64,000 nt of DNA from Cylindrotheca closterium (GCA_933822405.4 CAKOGP040002202.1:695765-759764), one strand, 5' to 3'. Shown: positions 20,990-32,269, numbered from the stretch's first letter. Translations and numbers: made by a program. The notes: generated by a model not told the origin, from the letters alone.

Positions 20990-23836
20990 CTAACGCTCAA
21001 CGGATTCTGCGTAGTGTTTTCCCCATGGATTCGTCATCGTCTCCGGTGTCGGTCTTCCTTTGGGGGAAGTGACCCGAGTGCTGTTGTGGAACGCGCTTGA
21101 CACGATCAACATGTCGCTCAATTTGATCTTTTGAGATGTGTCTGCGTGACTTATCTTCCTGGAAATCTCTCGCTTCTTCGTCTCACTAATGTGGTCTGAC
21201 TGTGATTCGGTCACATCCGCCAGTGTATCCTTCAACGCTGCAATTTCTTCCTGCTTCTTGGCGAGAAGCGCTTCTTTCTTATCAAGAATAGATTCCAAAT
21301 CACGAATCATCTTTTGCGAAGACCTTCTTGTCGTTTCAAGATTGCCAACCTTCGCCTTTTCAGCCTCATATTTGGACTTTATACTCTTCATCTCGTTTGG
21401 CATGGTTTTACCCATACCGTCCGTTGCGTCAATGCCTTTGGAGTTGAGCATCTCTCGCAAAGATTCAACCTTCCATTGTTCCTCCCTCAACAAAGCTTTC
21501 GTCTTCTCCAAGTTTGATTCCAGATTTTTGGAGATATCGTTGGAAGATGCAGTCAGCTTCTCGATCTTCTTGTAAAGCTCCTCTTCCTTCTCTTGAAGTT
21601 GTTCATTTTCTTTGCTTGTCTTCTGGAGTCGATGGATGTCTGCCTCCTTGCGTTGAATGGCTAATTCCTTTGATTCCAAAGAATACTTGAGATTTTCCAC
21701 CATCTTCTTTGTTTGTTGGTCTGCTTCCTTGAGACGCTCATTCTCCATCTTGAGCGTCGTGAATTTTTCGACTTCCGCGTTCATCTCCATTTTCATATTC
21801 TCCAACTGCTCTTGCAACCGTTTCTCTACAGTCTTTGTCGCTGTGTGCTGTGCACTTAGCTCATCCTTTCCTGATACCAACGCAGAATTGATTTCTTTCA
21901 GCTCGGCAATTTCCTTTTCTTTCTCATCCAACCTCTCTTCCAGTTCATCCACACTTAGTTTCATCGAACCCAAGTAATTGTTCAAACGAGATACTTCGCT
22001 CTCTATTTCTTGTGCTCTTGTGCTTTCTTCTTCAGCCTTTTGCTTGAAGCGTTCCAAGGATTCAATGGTGTCCTCACAGTCTTCGATGATTCTTTGTTTG
22101 TTACCCAACCTCCTTTCGAAACTAGTTGCCGCTCGCACCTTTTCATCTAAGGTAGCTGTCAACTCTTCAACCTTTGTCTCCAAGTCTGAAGACTTGGCTT
22201 GTTCGCACAACAGCGCTTCCTCAGCTTCAGTAGCACGTTTCTCAGTGCTACTTGCGTCCTGTGCCACGAGGCTCAATTCATTCATATTTTTCTTCATTTC
22301 TTCAACTTGTTTCTGCAAAGACTCGGCCCTGGATGTAGACTCGGCTAGCATGTTCTCCTTTGCTTGGACAATGGTAATCTTTTGGTCCAAGGTGTGTTGC
22401 AACTGAGTATTGGTTTCCTTTGCTGCCTTCAAAGATCCGTTCAATATACTAATCTCGTTGTGAAGGCACTTGGTGGCTTCCATTTCTTTTTCAAGCAAAT
22501 TTTGTGCGTGACTTGAAGATTCGTAGGATGCCTTAAGGTCGCTATTGTCTTTTTGAAGAGCTTCGTTGGCATCACGGACGGTTTGGAGTTCCATCTTTGT
22601 GGCATCGTACATTTCCGTGACCGTTTCAAACTTTGACTCGCACTCTTTCAACGAAAGAGTCAAAGAGGCAACCTGCTGCTTGAATTCAGCGGTGTGCTTG
22701 TTTTCTTCCTCGACCTCAGACAATTTCTTGTTGGTTGAAGCAAGCACAGCCTTGTTGGATTCGTCGTTCTTCCTGAGTTCAAGGATTTCTTCCTCCTTTG
22801 ACCGGAGTTCCTCGACTAGCTTGAGTGCCTTGTACTCATAATCCTTCAAGCTGGAAATCGCGCAATCTCTCATCGTGATGGTGCTTTCTTGCTCTTGGAC
22901 AGTCTTTTGTTCCGCCTCCAACTGCATCGTCAGCTCCATCACCTTGGCATCAAGTGAACTGTTCTTTTCCTTCTCCGATGACAACGTCTTCATACTGATC
23001 TCATACAGTTGACGCTTTTCGCCTACTTCTTGCTTGATTTCTTTGAGTTCCTTTTCCAAGGATCGAACAGTATTTCGTTCGTTCTCCAAAGTGTCGTTGA
23101 GAGCAGCTTTCGACTCCCTTCCTGAGTCAATGACACTCAACAGCTTATTCTTCTCTTGTTCCAAGTCCTCGATTCGACTTTGCTTCATCGATGAGTCTTG
23201 TTCAAGATCTGCAATCATCTGCTCCTTATCGGCGATGACGTTGGTCTTGTCCTTTATTTCAGATTTCAAGTCCTTCGTCTTTTGGGTCTCGCTCTGGAGA
23301 CGTTCAATTTCTTTCTTTAAGATTCGATTCTGTCTTGCTTCGGCATCACGAATTGCCATAGCTTCCCTTTGACCATTTTCCAAAGTAGACTTCCCCTGAC
23401 GCTCTGCCTTCAATTGTCCCTCCAAATCATCCCTTTCCTTTTGGAGTTCGACAATTCTCTTGCTCATGTCTTCCTCAGACCCACTGTAGCTGTGTCTCTC
23501 AAGAACTTGGACATTCATCTCGTCCAATAAGCTCTTGAGTCTTTTGTTTTCTTTTTCCAGTGAGCCAACGTTCTTGTGCATGCTGCGGTCCTTCAATCGT
23601 TCCAGGGTGAGTCGGCAAATAATGAAGCCTAGAGGCAAGGCGAGGCCTCCAGTGTACCATCTCGTTCCTGCAAGGAGGACAGCAAACAAGGTTTCCCTAT
23701 TCGTCTTTACCCTATGGAGCGTCTCTTTTATTTTCTGGGGAGTCGGAGCCTTCATGGTGGTGAGAAAGGTGTGTCGTTTCTGCTTCCAATGCTTCCGATG
23801 AGAAAAGCGAAAACGGCGATGATGCCAACGAGACAT
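20990..23836 (-). CDS. Membrane-anchored long coiled-coil protein
   Basis: 948 residues in one exon. A basic N-terminus (MSRWHHRRFRFSHRKHWKQK) precedes one hydrophobic segment (LFAVLLAGTRWYTGGLALPL and following, about 49-77). Residues ~90-870 are almost uninterrupted heptad-repeat coiled coil rich in Glu, Lys, Leu and Gln. The C-terminal ~70 residues are non-coiled and rich in Ser, Thr and Pro. The composition resembles golgin- or USO1-type tethers and other membrane-anchored rods, but low-complexity coiled coils give false similarity, so no family is claimed. The ATG at 23836 is the first in frame. Confidence 0.75.
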   Translation of the reverse strand: MSRWHHRRFRFSHRKHWKQKRHTFLTTMKAPTPQKIKETLHRVKTNRETLFAVLLAGTRWYTGGLALPLGFIICRLTLERLKDRSMHKNVGSLEKENKRLKSLLDEMNVQVLERHSYSGSEEDMSKRIVELQKERDDLEGQLKAERQGKSTLENGQREAMAIRDAEARQNRILKKEIERLQSETQKTKDLKSEIKDKTNVIADKEQMIADLEQDSSMKQSRIEDLEQEKNKLLSVIDSGRESKAALNDTLENERNTVRSLEKELKEIKQEVGEKRQLYEISMKTLSSEKEKNSSLDAKVMELTMQLEAEQKTVQEQESTITMRDCAISSLKDYEYKALKLVEELRSKEEEILELRKNDESNKAVLASTNKKLSEVEEENKHTAEFKQQVASLTLSLKECESKFETVTEMYDATKMELQTVRDANEALQKDNSDLKASYESSSHAQNLLEKEMEATKCLHNEISILNGSLKAAKETNTQLQHTLDQKITIVQAKENMLAESTSRAESLQKQVEEMKKNMNELSLVAQDASSTEKRATEAEEALLCEQAKSSDLETKVEELTATLDEKVRAATSFERRLGNKQRIIEDCEDTIESLERFKQKAEEESTRAQEIESEVSRLNNYLGSMKLSVDELEERLDEKEKEIAELKEINSALVSGKDELSAQHTATKTVEKRLQEQLENMKMEMNAEVEKFTTLKMENERLKEADQQTKKMVENLKYSLESKELAIQRKEADIHRLQKTSKENEQLQEKEEELYKKIEKLTASSNDISKNLESNLEKTKALLREEQWKVESLREMLNSKGIDATDGMGKTMPNEMKSIKSKYEAEKAKVGNLETTRRSSQKMIRDLESILDKKEALLAKKQEEIAALKDTLADVTESQSDHISETKKREISRKISHADTSQKIKLSDMLIVSSAFHNSTRVTSPKGRPTPETMTNPWGKHYAESVER

Positions 23837-24540
23837 GTTATCGCCAAATTTGAAATTTGATTGATTTGATGTGTCACATAGTTTCAGTCACGAGGAGGAG
23901 CACAGAATAGAAGTCAATCTTCTCATGAGACGACTCACTCGAATAAATGAAGTAGTCGAACCGGTCAAAATGTACTTTCCGCACGCGTCCATCAATATTG
24001 ACTTCGTTGAAAATGGATTGAAAGCAATCACGCACATCGTAAATCTTCACACGCTTCCTTTGCGAAACCATTATCATGAAGTAGATTCCTGTATTATTGT
24101 ACAATATACTTTGCATTGATCATGATTGCCTCGATCAAAACGATTGAATGATACTAGAACTGTCTAGAATTAAACTAGGTGCTAGGTACCATCCTCGATG
24201 GAACTGAAAGTCGAGCACCCAAGGCTACATTTCCATTTTTTAACCGTGAAGGCAATCATATGAGGGGATGAGAAGGATATGCTCCAATTCAGGAGGATAC
24301 TTGGTCACATTATGTGCAATCATTCGTTTCTTTTTTAAAAAAAGGTATGTTTGTCACCATCAAAATAAAATATGTTTCGACAACACACGGTCAAAAGCGC
24401 AGAGATGATTCGCGAGTTTTTTGTTTTTCCCGCGTAGTATTTGGTGTTCATCTCACTTTTTGATGATGCCAGGCCAGTCGTGTCTGTCTGAGGAAATCCA
24501 GTTCGGCACTGGGTATTCTTCGACGTCAATGTACGATGCG

Positions 24541-24688
24541 TTTGGTACAAATTCTACGCGACTATTCACAAAATGTCCGATCAAGCATCCCGAAGTCAAA
24601 ATTAAGAACCATTTTGCTTCCAACCCATTCTGCTGTCATAAATTTCCATCTGGAAGAAAGTAACAAAGCAGTCCAAGAAAGCGAAAGC
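24541..24688 (+). promoter_or_regulatory. Conserved leader module of the basic-protein array (first copy)
   Basis: The module runs from TTTGGTACAAATTCTACG to the ATG. About 20 bases upstream is TTCGACGTCAATG, which contains GACGTCA, a bZIP/CRE-type core that is also seen in copies at 25.6, 29.9 and 31.0 kb and is altered in others. The leader holds ATGTCCGATCAAGC, an upstream ATG whose frame ends early here but joins the main frame in the copies at 25748 and 32270. Whether the box is promoter or transcribed leader cannot be told from sequence alone. Confidence 0.55.
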
Positions 24689-24959
24689 ATGGCTAAGAAT
24701 GGCAAGATGAAGTCCAAGGTAAGCAGTTGTCTCTGCATTTTTCAACCATCGATCACGCCCCATTAATCCGATCTCACGACATTATCCTTTCTGTTTTCTG
24801 CAACAGGCGGCCGAAGACACCAAGAAGGCAAAGTCGGATGCTGGGGTCAAGGGGGGCAAGGGAGCTAAGGGCAAGAAATCGGCGGCTGACAAGAAGTCAA
24901 AGCCTGCTGAGGACAACAAGAAGAAGCCAGCTGGAGGCAAGAAAGGCAAGAAGCAATAG
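24689..24959 (+). CDS. Lysine-rich small basic protein, copy 1 (two exons)
   Basis: Exon 1 is 24689-24718 (MAKNGKMKSK) and exon 2 is 24807-24959; the 88-nt intron starts GTAAGC and ends CAACAG. The 60-residue product consists mostly of Lys, Ala, Gly and Asp, with KKSAADKKSKPAED and PAGGKKGKKQ at the end. It resembles the tail of linker histones or the arms of HMG proteins and is probably nuclear; no globular domain is present. The predicted protein is identical to copy 4 (31213-31484). Confidence 0.75.
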
Positions 24960-25747
24960 TCCATGGAGAATGGCACTCGACGCTCAATTTAATCCACCCT
25001 AACTAGACTATAGATATAGAATCTACTGCACTCAATGCCATTACCTTTAGAATTTCGATGCTTTGGAATGCATGATCGATCGAGATCATCGCCAAACCGT
25101 AGCATGATCCAGCACAAGTTTGGACGTAACCGCTGATCGCGCAAGAACAGGTCATTGTCAACATAGATTTTGTAAAACAGCACCATTCAAAACAAATTAC
25201 GACTGAGATCAAACTGACTTTTAAAACGAATGAGCTTTTTATAGAGATGCGTATATTCTAACTTAGACATCTTTGGTTCGCTTGCGTACTTGTCTCAATC
25301 CAATCTAAGCACCATAGATCATGACGAGACTTCGTTGATATAGTGGCACCAGACACTTGGTGCATTACTCGTATCATCAAATCAGTTCAATTCTGAAAAA
25401 GGAAACCATGGTTGTCAACAGCAATACCGGTACGCAACTTGCCTTGCTTCGAGAACAACCGATAAAACACCTAGATCCGCAGTATTCGTTCAGGTTGGCA
25501 GAAGAGCGAATAACTTGGTGTTCGTCTCATCTTTTGATGGTCCCAGTCGTGTCTGCGCAATCGGCACTGTGTATTCTTCGACGTCAATGTATGACGCGTT
25601 TGGTACAAATTCTACGGGATTATTCACAAAATGTCCGATCAAGCATCCCGAAGTCGAAACCAAGAACCATTTTTGCTTCCAACCCATTCTGCTGTCATAA
25701 ATTTCCATCTGGAAGAAAGTAACAAAGCAGTCCAAGAAAGCGAAAGC

Positions 25748-26010
25748 ATGGCTAAGAATGGCAAGATGAAGTCCAAGGTAAGCAGTTGTCTCTGCATTTT
25801 TCAACCATCGATCACGCCCCATTAATCCGATCTCACGACATTATCCTTTCTGTTTTCTTGCGACAGGCGGCCGAAGACACCAAGAAGACAAAGTCGGATG
25901 CTGAGGCCAAGGGAGCCAAGGGCAAGAAATCGGCTGCTGACAAGAAGTCAAAGCCTGCTGAGGACAAGAAGAAGAAGCCAGCTGGAGGCAAGAAAGGCAA
26001 AAAGCAATAG
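25748..26010 (+). CDS. Lysine-rich small basic protein, copy 2 (two exons)
   Basis: Exons 25748-25777 and 25867-26010, intron 89 nt (GTAAGC...CGACAG), 57 residues. Compared with copy 1 it has TKSDAEAKGAKGK and lacks the GVKGG stretch; it matches copy 5 most closely. The upstream ATG at 25631 is in frame with exon 1 and would add 39 residues (MSDQASRSRNQEPF...), but the leader DNA is equally conserved in copies where this frame is broken, so I keep the internal ATG. Confidence 0.72.
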
Positions 26011-26664
26011 TCCATGATTGATAATGAAAATGACAATCGAATTCATCTACGCTAGGTAAAGTATAGAATCCAATACACTCGACATACTTCTTCCGAACTT
26101 TTGCTTTGTTTTTAGAGGATCTGCAGGACGTCATATCCAGATTCCAATTCCTCCGGCCGCATGAATAAACCTATTCCTCGTTGTCAAAGCTGAACGCTGT
26201 GTCAGAGAGACTCTCATGTTCGTACTCGGTATCAAAGTCGCTACCCGAGAGGGGCATCTGCAATATTGACGGTACTGTGATCCCAATAAGGAAAAAGCCA
26301 AAATGCAGTAAATGCCTTTGGCTCGTCCTTTCCCCACAAGCACGGAATGAATCGCATTCTGAATGACAACGTCTGCACCCCGGCTTTGGTTTCGATAGTT
26401 TGCGCGATACATTGGATAATAATTCTCGTTGTCCTTTTGCGGCACCCTACGATGGGGCATTATTGTCACTTTCCACAGCGACAGCTCCAAACGAAAAGTC
26501 ATCTCATGGCGTGCCCATTGCCCAACGTATCAAAAGAAGAGGCGGATGGACTTTCGTCGGGTTTATGTATCATCTTCACCTTGAATGGATTCCAAAAGAC
26601 GCAATAGTTCAAACTGCTGTCTCCGGGTAAATCCCCATCATCCTTCCATCTCCACGATGACTGG
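26011..26664. other. Intergenic stretch inside the array
   Basis: No array unit here. On the minus strand a frame ends at about 26180 with an acidic tail (MPLSGSDFDTEYEHESLS...) preceded by a possible acceptor (ATATTGCAG). Upstream pieces are broken by stops, so this may be the remnant of an older gene. Not called. Confidence 0.35.
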
Positions 26665-27161
26665 CTACTCAAGTACCAACTTCAAGAGACGAACGGATTT
26701 GCTCAAGGTGTTGTTGAACAAATAGTTCGTCATAGTCTTCCAGTCTCGGCGCGCCAAAATCCCCACAGAATATCTGTCAAGGAGACATTCCATGACTGTT
26801 GCATTTGGATTTGGTGATGTGGCGAGGATATGGCAAGGTTTCATTCTATAGGCATCTTCCGCGTGTTCAATGTCCAGATCGCCGACCAAAGCCAGGAGCC
26901 CAAGCACTTCAATGCTAGATCTGGATGTTGAAGAGTAGTAGCATCCCTGATGGACTGGTAGGCTCGCAAACCGGCCTGCAATAGGTAGAAGTCACTCATT
27001 GCCATTGCGCTGCAAGCATTGTCACTAAGGTCACGAGCAAAAATACCAGAAATGGCAAAGTGACTATAAAAGCTTTGCAATACGCAAAACACTTGTTGCC
27101 AATTGCGTTGCACCAAAGTTGATTTGTTCTGCAGGCTGTACTGTATAGTCAAACAATCCAT
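26665..27161 (-). pseudogene. Fragment of a diatom ankyrin/LRR-type protein
   Basis: Two overlapping frames (27161-26841 and 26907-26665) carry parts of one pattern. The second has MKPCHILATSPNPNATVMEC and LLDRYSVGILARRDWKTMTN, like the MTPFHILxSSxNP...LLDKYP...KDxxGKTxxxYL segment of a protein family expanded in diatoms. The shift between frames, a stop soon after and the lack of the usual N-terminal repeats suggest a decayed copy. Confidence 0.45.
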
Positions 27162-27788
27162 CGATATGTTCCAATTAGGCTATTGTTGTGTAATGCGCTT
27201 GTTTTTTGTACGGTGTGAAGTGGTCGAAACGCTGTAGCTTTTTCTTCATGGTGGACGAAAGGGGTGATGTTTTAAGTTTATGTGCGTTGTGATGTCAAGG
27301 CGGGACATGTGGATACCCGCCAATCACAATTAAGCCCTCGCATTTTTATAATTATTGCTATTTGGGTTGCAATGAGCATACTGTAGCGTTATTGGACTGC
27401 CGCCGGTACACATGCATGAATGAACTTGGTGGTTGTGCAATATTGAATATGTTTCAGCATGACGCCCAAAAGCGCGAAAATGCGCGTTCGTTCTAGTTTG
27501 TTTTTATCTTTGTTGCGTGGTATTTTGAATTTTAGTGTTCATCTCATGTATTCCTGGTGTCAGTCGTGTCTGTGTGTAAATTTCAAATTCGGATTGAGAA
27601 GTATTCTTCGCAGACGTCGAAACTGTGCAGTACGGCACCTTTGGTACAAATTCTACGCGAGTATTCACAAAGCGTCCGATCAAGCAACCAAAATCACATC
27701 ATTTCAGAACCATTTTTGCTGTCACTCTACTCTGATCACAAATTTCCATTTGGACGAAAGCAACAAAGCAGTCAAAGAAAGCAACAAC

Positions 27789-28336
27789 ATGGCACCAAAG
27801 ACAGAAGATGGCAAGGTCAAGTCCAAGGTAAGCAGGTCGCTGTGCATTTTGCAACCACTGTCTGTGCTCTGTGCATTCAAATGAAGAATGAATCGCTGTT
27901 ATCATTTGCAGTTGCAGGAATTGTTTGTTTCTGACAATCCCACCCAAGAATGCATCCTCACCATATCCAATTTCTTTTGATGCAGAAGACTACCCAAGCG
28001 AACAAGAAGATGAAGCCAGCCGCAGCCAAGAAATCTACCAAGAAATCAGCTGCCCCAAAGAGCAATGCCAAGAAGAACAAGAGGAAGATGAAGCCTGCTG
28101 CAGACCCAAATGCCCCAAAGAAACCACTATCTGGATTCATGAAGTTCAGTCAAGAACATCGTGCAATCATCAAGGAAGAAAACCCCGATCTTTCGTTTGG
28201 AGGAATCGGAAAGAAGCTTGGAGACATGTGGCGAGCACTTTCCGCAGATGAAAAGGCAGCCTACAAGCCCGTCAAGAGTGTTGTAGATATGCCCATCGCA
28301 GCTGTCGAGTCTCTTGCCCCTGCCATTGTGGCGTAG
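27789..28336 (+). CDS. Short HMG-box protein, copy 1 (two exons)
   Basis: Exon 1 is 27789-27827 (MAPKTEDGKVKSK) and exon 2 is 27986-28336; the 158-nt intron runs GTAAGC...GATGCAG. The 129-residue product has a Lys/Ala/Pro arm and then an HMG box starting DPNAPKKPLSGFMKFSQEHR, with LSFGGIGKKLGDMW and LSADEKAAY. Helix 3 is cut short: after AAYKP the sequence becomes VKSVVDMPIAAVESLAPAIVA, where an HMGB box has a long basic helix. HMG boxes bind and bend DNA in chromatin; the short helix may change that. It shares leader and exon 1 with the lysine-rich genes around it. Confidence 0.82.
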
Positions 28337-28975
28337 TGGATGTAGCATATATTATTTGGTTTGGAGATGAATCGAAACCATTACTATAAAATAGATTCCT
28401 GTATTATTGTACCGGTACAATCTACATGATTGCTTCGATCAAAACGATTGAATGATACCAGCTAGAGTAGAACTGTCAAGAGTTGAACCAGGTGGAATCG
28501 TCCTTGGTGGAATTGAAAGTCGAGCACCCAAGGCTAGCTTGTAATTTTAAAAGCGTGTAAGCAATCTTCGAGGAAGGATGAGACGGAGGCACTTGGTCAC
28601 ATTTTTGGCAGAAGAACGAAAATCATTCGTTTCTTTTTTAACCATCAAAATATGTTTCGACAACACGGTCAAAAGCGCAAAGCGAGTTTGTTTCTCTTTC
28701 CCACGTAGTATTTGGTGTTCGACTCATCTTTTGATGGTGCCAGTCGTGTCTGCGCAAGTTAATCCAGTTCGGCACTGGGTATTCTTCGACTTCAGTGTAC
28801 TGTTGTACACGTGTACGAGATATTTGGTACAAACTCTACGCGAGTATTCACAAAATGTCCGATCAAGCTCAAGCATCCCGAAGTCAAAATTCAGAACCAT
28901 TTTTGCTTCCAACCCATTCTGTTGTCATAAATTTTCATCTGGAAGAAAAACAAATCAGCCCAAGAAAGCGAAAGC

Positions 28976-29256
28976 ATGGCTAAGAATGGCAAGATGAAGT
29001 CCAAGGTAAGCAGTCGTCTTTTGCAGTTTTCAAGCATCAATCACGCCTATTAATCCGATCTCACGACATTATCCTTTCTGTTTTCTTGCAACAGGCGGCC
29101 GAAGACACCAAGAAGGCAAAGTCGGATGCTGAGGCTAAAAAGAGCAAGGGAGGCAAGGGAGCCAAAGGCAAGAAATCGGCTGCTGACAAGAAGTCAAAGC
29201 CTGCTGAGGACAACAAGAAGAAGCCAGCTGGAGGCAAGAAAGGCAAGAAGCAATAG
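28976..29256 (+). CDS. Lysine-rich small basic protein, copy 3 (two exons)
   Basis: Exons 28976-29005 and 29095-29256, intron 89 nt, 63 residues, the longest of the five because of an inserted KKSKGG stretch. Exon 1 is identical at the protein level to the other lysine-rich copies. Its leader has several indels, so the upstream ATG frame runs out of phase with the gene. It lies directly downstream of HMG copy 1, whose 3' UTR resembles the left edge of the block duplication. Confidence 0.73.
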
Positions 29257-29875
29257 TCCATGGAGAATGGCATGTGACGCTCAATTTAATCCACCTAACT
29301 ATGCTATAGATATAGAATCTGCTACACTCAGTACCATCACCTTTAGAATTTTCGATGCTTTTGGTCGCCTAGCAGGGTCGGTTTGAAATTAACCCGAAAC
29401 CGCGCAATGAGAAAATATTGTCAGCATGGATTACCACAATAGAATATAGATTATTCTACAGCCGAGAATAAAAGGACTTTTTAAATAGAATGAGCTTTCT
29501 TATCACTGATTTACAATTGATAAATCAAAAAATTAGGCTCGCGTCCATACCAGTCTCAACCCACTTTTTGCATCAGCGATGGCAACACTTGGTTGGTTCA
29601 GGTAATGTAGCACAAGACTGACTTGGGGCATCATCATACTCTTCTCATCAAATCGGTTCAGCTCTCAAGGAAACGATGGTTGTCAACAGTAATATACTCA
29701 ACTCGTCGTGCTTCGCATATTCGGGAGCTAGCAATAAAATTTCTAGATCTTCAGGTTGGCAGAAGAGCGAAAAATTTGGTGTCCGTCTCATCTTTTGACA
29801 TTGCAAGTCTTGTCTGTGGGTAGATTTCAAATTCGGCAAATGGCCGAATTCTTCGACGTCAATGTGTGCGACACC
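29257..29875. other. Spacer between array genes
   Basis: Holds the 3' UTR of copy 3 and the upstream segment typical of second members of a pair (ATCATCAAATCGGTTCAG near 29644). No other gene seen. Confidence 0.5.
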
Positions 29876-30012
29876 TTTGGTACAAATTCTACGTCAGTGT
29901 TCACACAGCGTCCGATCAAAAATTCCGAGCCATTTTTGCTTCCCCCATAACCCACTCTGTCATAATTTTCCATCTGGAAGAAACTCACAAAGCAGTCAAA
30001 GAAAGCGAAAGC

Positions 30013-30579
30013 ATGGCACCAAATACAAAAGATGGCAAGGCCAAGTCCAAAGTAAGCAATTCGCTGTGCATTTTCCAACCATTGTCTGTGCAGAGCACAG
30101 TCAAATAAATGAATCGAGGGTGTATCATTTCTAGCTACAGGAAATCTTTGTTTTTTTTCGCATGGAGATTTCACTTCCACCCAATGCATGCTCACCATAT
30201 CCAATTTCTTTTGATGCAGAAGACTATCCAAGCGACCAAGAAGATGAAGCCAGCCGCAGCCAAGAAAACCACCACCAAGAAATCCGCTGCCCCAAAAAGC
30301 GCTGCCGTTGCCAAGAAAAACAACAGGAAGATGAAGGCAGCTGCAGACCCAAATGCTCCCAAGAAACCACTCTCAGGATTCATGAAGTTCAGTCAAGAAC
30401 ATCGTGCCATCGTCAAAGGGGCAAACCCTGACCTTTCCTTTGGGGGAATCGGAAAGAAGCTTGGAGACATGTGGCGAACACTTTCTGGAGATGAAAAGGC
30501 AGCTTACAAGCCCGTCAAAAGTGTTGTAGATATGCCCATTGCAGCTGTCGAGCCCGTTGCCCCTGCCATTGTGGCTTAG
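30013..30579 (+). CDS. Short HMG-box protein, copy 2 (two exons)
   Basis: Exon 1 is 30013-30051 (MAPNTKDGKAKSK) and exon 2 is 30220-30579, with a 168-nt intron ending GATGCAG; 132 residues. The HMG box again starts DPNAPKKPLSGFMKFSQEHR and ends early (LSGDEKAAYKPVKSV). It differs from copy 1 by a longer basic arm (TTTKKSAAPKSAAVAKKNNR) and scattered substitutions, several conservative (I to V), so both copies seem to be under selection. Its end joins the right copy of the block duplication. Confidence 0.82.
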
Positions 30580-31212
30580 TGAAGATGAATCGAAACCATT
30601 ATCATGAAGTAGATTCCTGTATTATTGTACAATATACTTTGCATTGATCATGATTGCCTCGATCAAAACGATTGAATGATACTAGAACTGTCTAGAATTA
30701 AACTAGTTGCTACCATCCTCGATGGAACTGAAAGTCGAGCACCCAAGGCTACATTTCCATTTTTTAACCGTGAAGGCAATCATATGAGGGGATGAGAAGG
30801 ATATGCTCCAATTCAGGAGGATACTTGGTCACATTATGTGCAATCATTCGTTTCTTTTTTAAAAAAAGGTATGTTTGTCACCATCAAAATAAAATATGTT
30901 TCGACAACACACGGTCAAAAGCGCAGAGATGATTCGCGAGTTTTTTGTTTTTCCCGCGTAGTATTTGGTGTTCATCTCACTTTTTGATGATGCCAGGCCA
31001 GTCGTGTCTGTCTGAGGAAATCCAGTTCGGCACTGGGTATTCTTCGACGTCAATGTACGATGCGTTTGGTACAAATTCTACGCGACTATTCACAAAATGT
31101 CCGATCAAGCATCCCGAAGTCAAAATTAAGAACCATTTTGCTTCCAACCCATTCTGCTGTCATAAATTTCCATCTGGAAGAAAGTAACAAAGCAGTCCAA
31201 GAAAGCGAAAGC

Positions 31213-31484
31213 ATGGCTAAGAATGGCAAGATGAAGTCCAAGGTAAGCAGTTGTCTCTGCATTTTTCAACCATCGATCACGCCCCATTAATCCGATCTCA
31301 CGACATTATCCTTTCTGTTTTCTTGCAACAGGCGGCCGAAGACACCAAGAAGGCAAAGTCGGATGCTGGGGTCAAGGGGGGCAAGGGAGCTAAGGGCAAG
31401 AAATCGGCGGCTGACAAGAAGTCAAAGCCTGCTGAGGACAACAAGAAGAAGCCAGCTGGAGGCAAGAAAGGCAAGAAGCAATAG
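31213..31484 (+). CDS. Lysine-rich small basic protein, copy 4 (two exons)
   Basis: Exons 31213-31242 and 31332-31484, intron 89 nt, 60 residues. The predicted protein is identical to copy 1, and the DNA around it is nearly identical for ~1.3 kb, so this duplication is the youngest event in the array or the copies are kept alike by gene conversion. Confidence 0.75.
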
Positions 31485-32269
31485 TCCATGGAGAATGGCA
31501 CTCGACGCTCAATTTAATCCACCCTAACTAGACTATAGATATAGAATCTACTGCACTCAATGCCATTACCTTTAGAATTTCGATGCTTTGGAATGCATGA
31601 TCGATCGAGATCATCGCCAAACCGTAGCATGATCCAGCACAAGTTTGGACGTAACCGCTGATCGCGCAAGAACAGGTCATTGTCAACATAGATTTTGTAA
31701 AACAGCACCATTCAAAACAAATTACGACTGAGATCAAACTGACTTTTAAAACGAATGAGCTTTTTATAGAGATGCGTATATTCTAACTTAGACATCTTTG
31801 GTTCGCTTGCGTACTTGTCTCAATCCAATCTAAGCACCATAGATCATGACGAGACTTCGTTGATATAGTGGCACCAGACACTTGGTGCATTACTCGTATC
31901 ATCAAATCAGTTCAATTCTGAAAAAGGAAACGATGGACTCACTCGCCTTGCTTCGAATATTCGGGAACAACCGATAAAACACCTAGATCCGCAGTATTCG
32001 TTCAGGTTGGCAGAAGAGCGAATAACTTGGTGTTCGTCTCATCTTTTGATGGTCCCAGTCGCGTCTGCGCAAGTTAATCCAGTTCGGCACCCGGCACGGG
32101 GTATATATGTGTACGACGTGTTTAGTACAAATTCTACGGGATTATTCACAAAATGTCCGATCAAGCATCCCGAAGTCAAAACCAAGAACCATTTTTGCTT
32201 CCAACCCATTCTGCTGTCATAAATTTCCATCTGGAAGAAAGTAACAAAGCAGTCCAAGAAAGCGAAAGC

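Larger units (their letters stand above)
24063..26010 (+). repeat. Block duplication, left copy
   Basis: Matches 30591-32532 almost base for base over the first ~1.32 kb (to about 25386), with a short indel near 24180 and one T missing before the first gene's acceptor. It then stays similar, with substitutions and indels, to the stop codon of the second gene. Its left edge falls in what is 3' UTR of an HMG gene in the right copy, so this copy has lost its HMG neighbour. Confidence 0.85.

Noticed and set aside
23871..24119. Short frames on both strands upstream of the array
   Set aside because: They overlap each other, have no domain, and the right part belongs to the duplicated block.
25631..25747. 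A 39-residue N-terminal extension of lysine-rich copy 2
   Set aside because: The same DNA is conserved in copies where the frame is broken, so it behaves like a leader, not a coding region.
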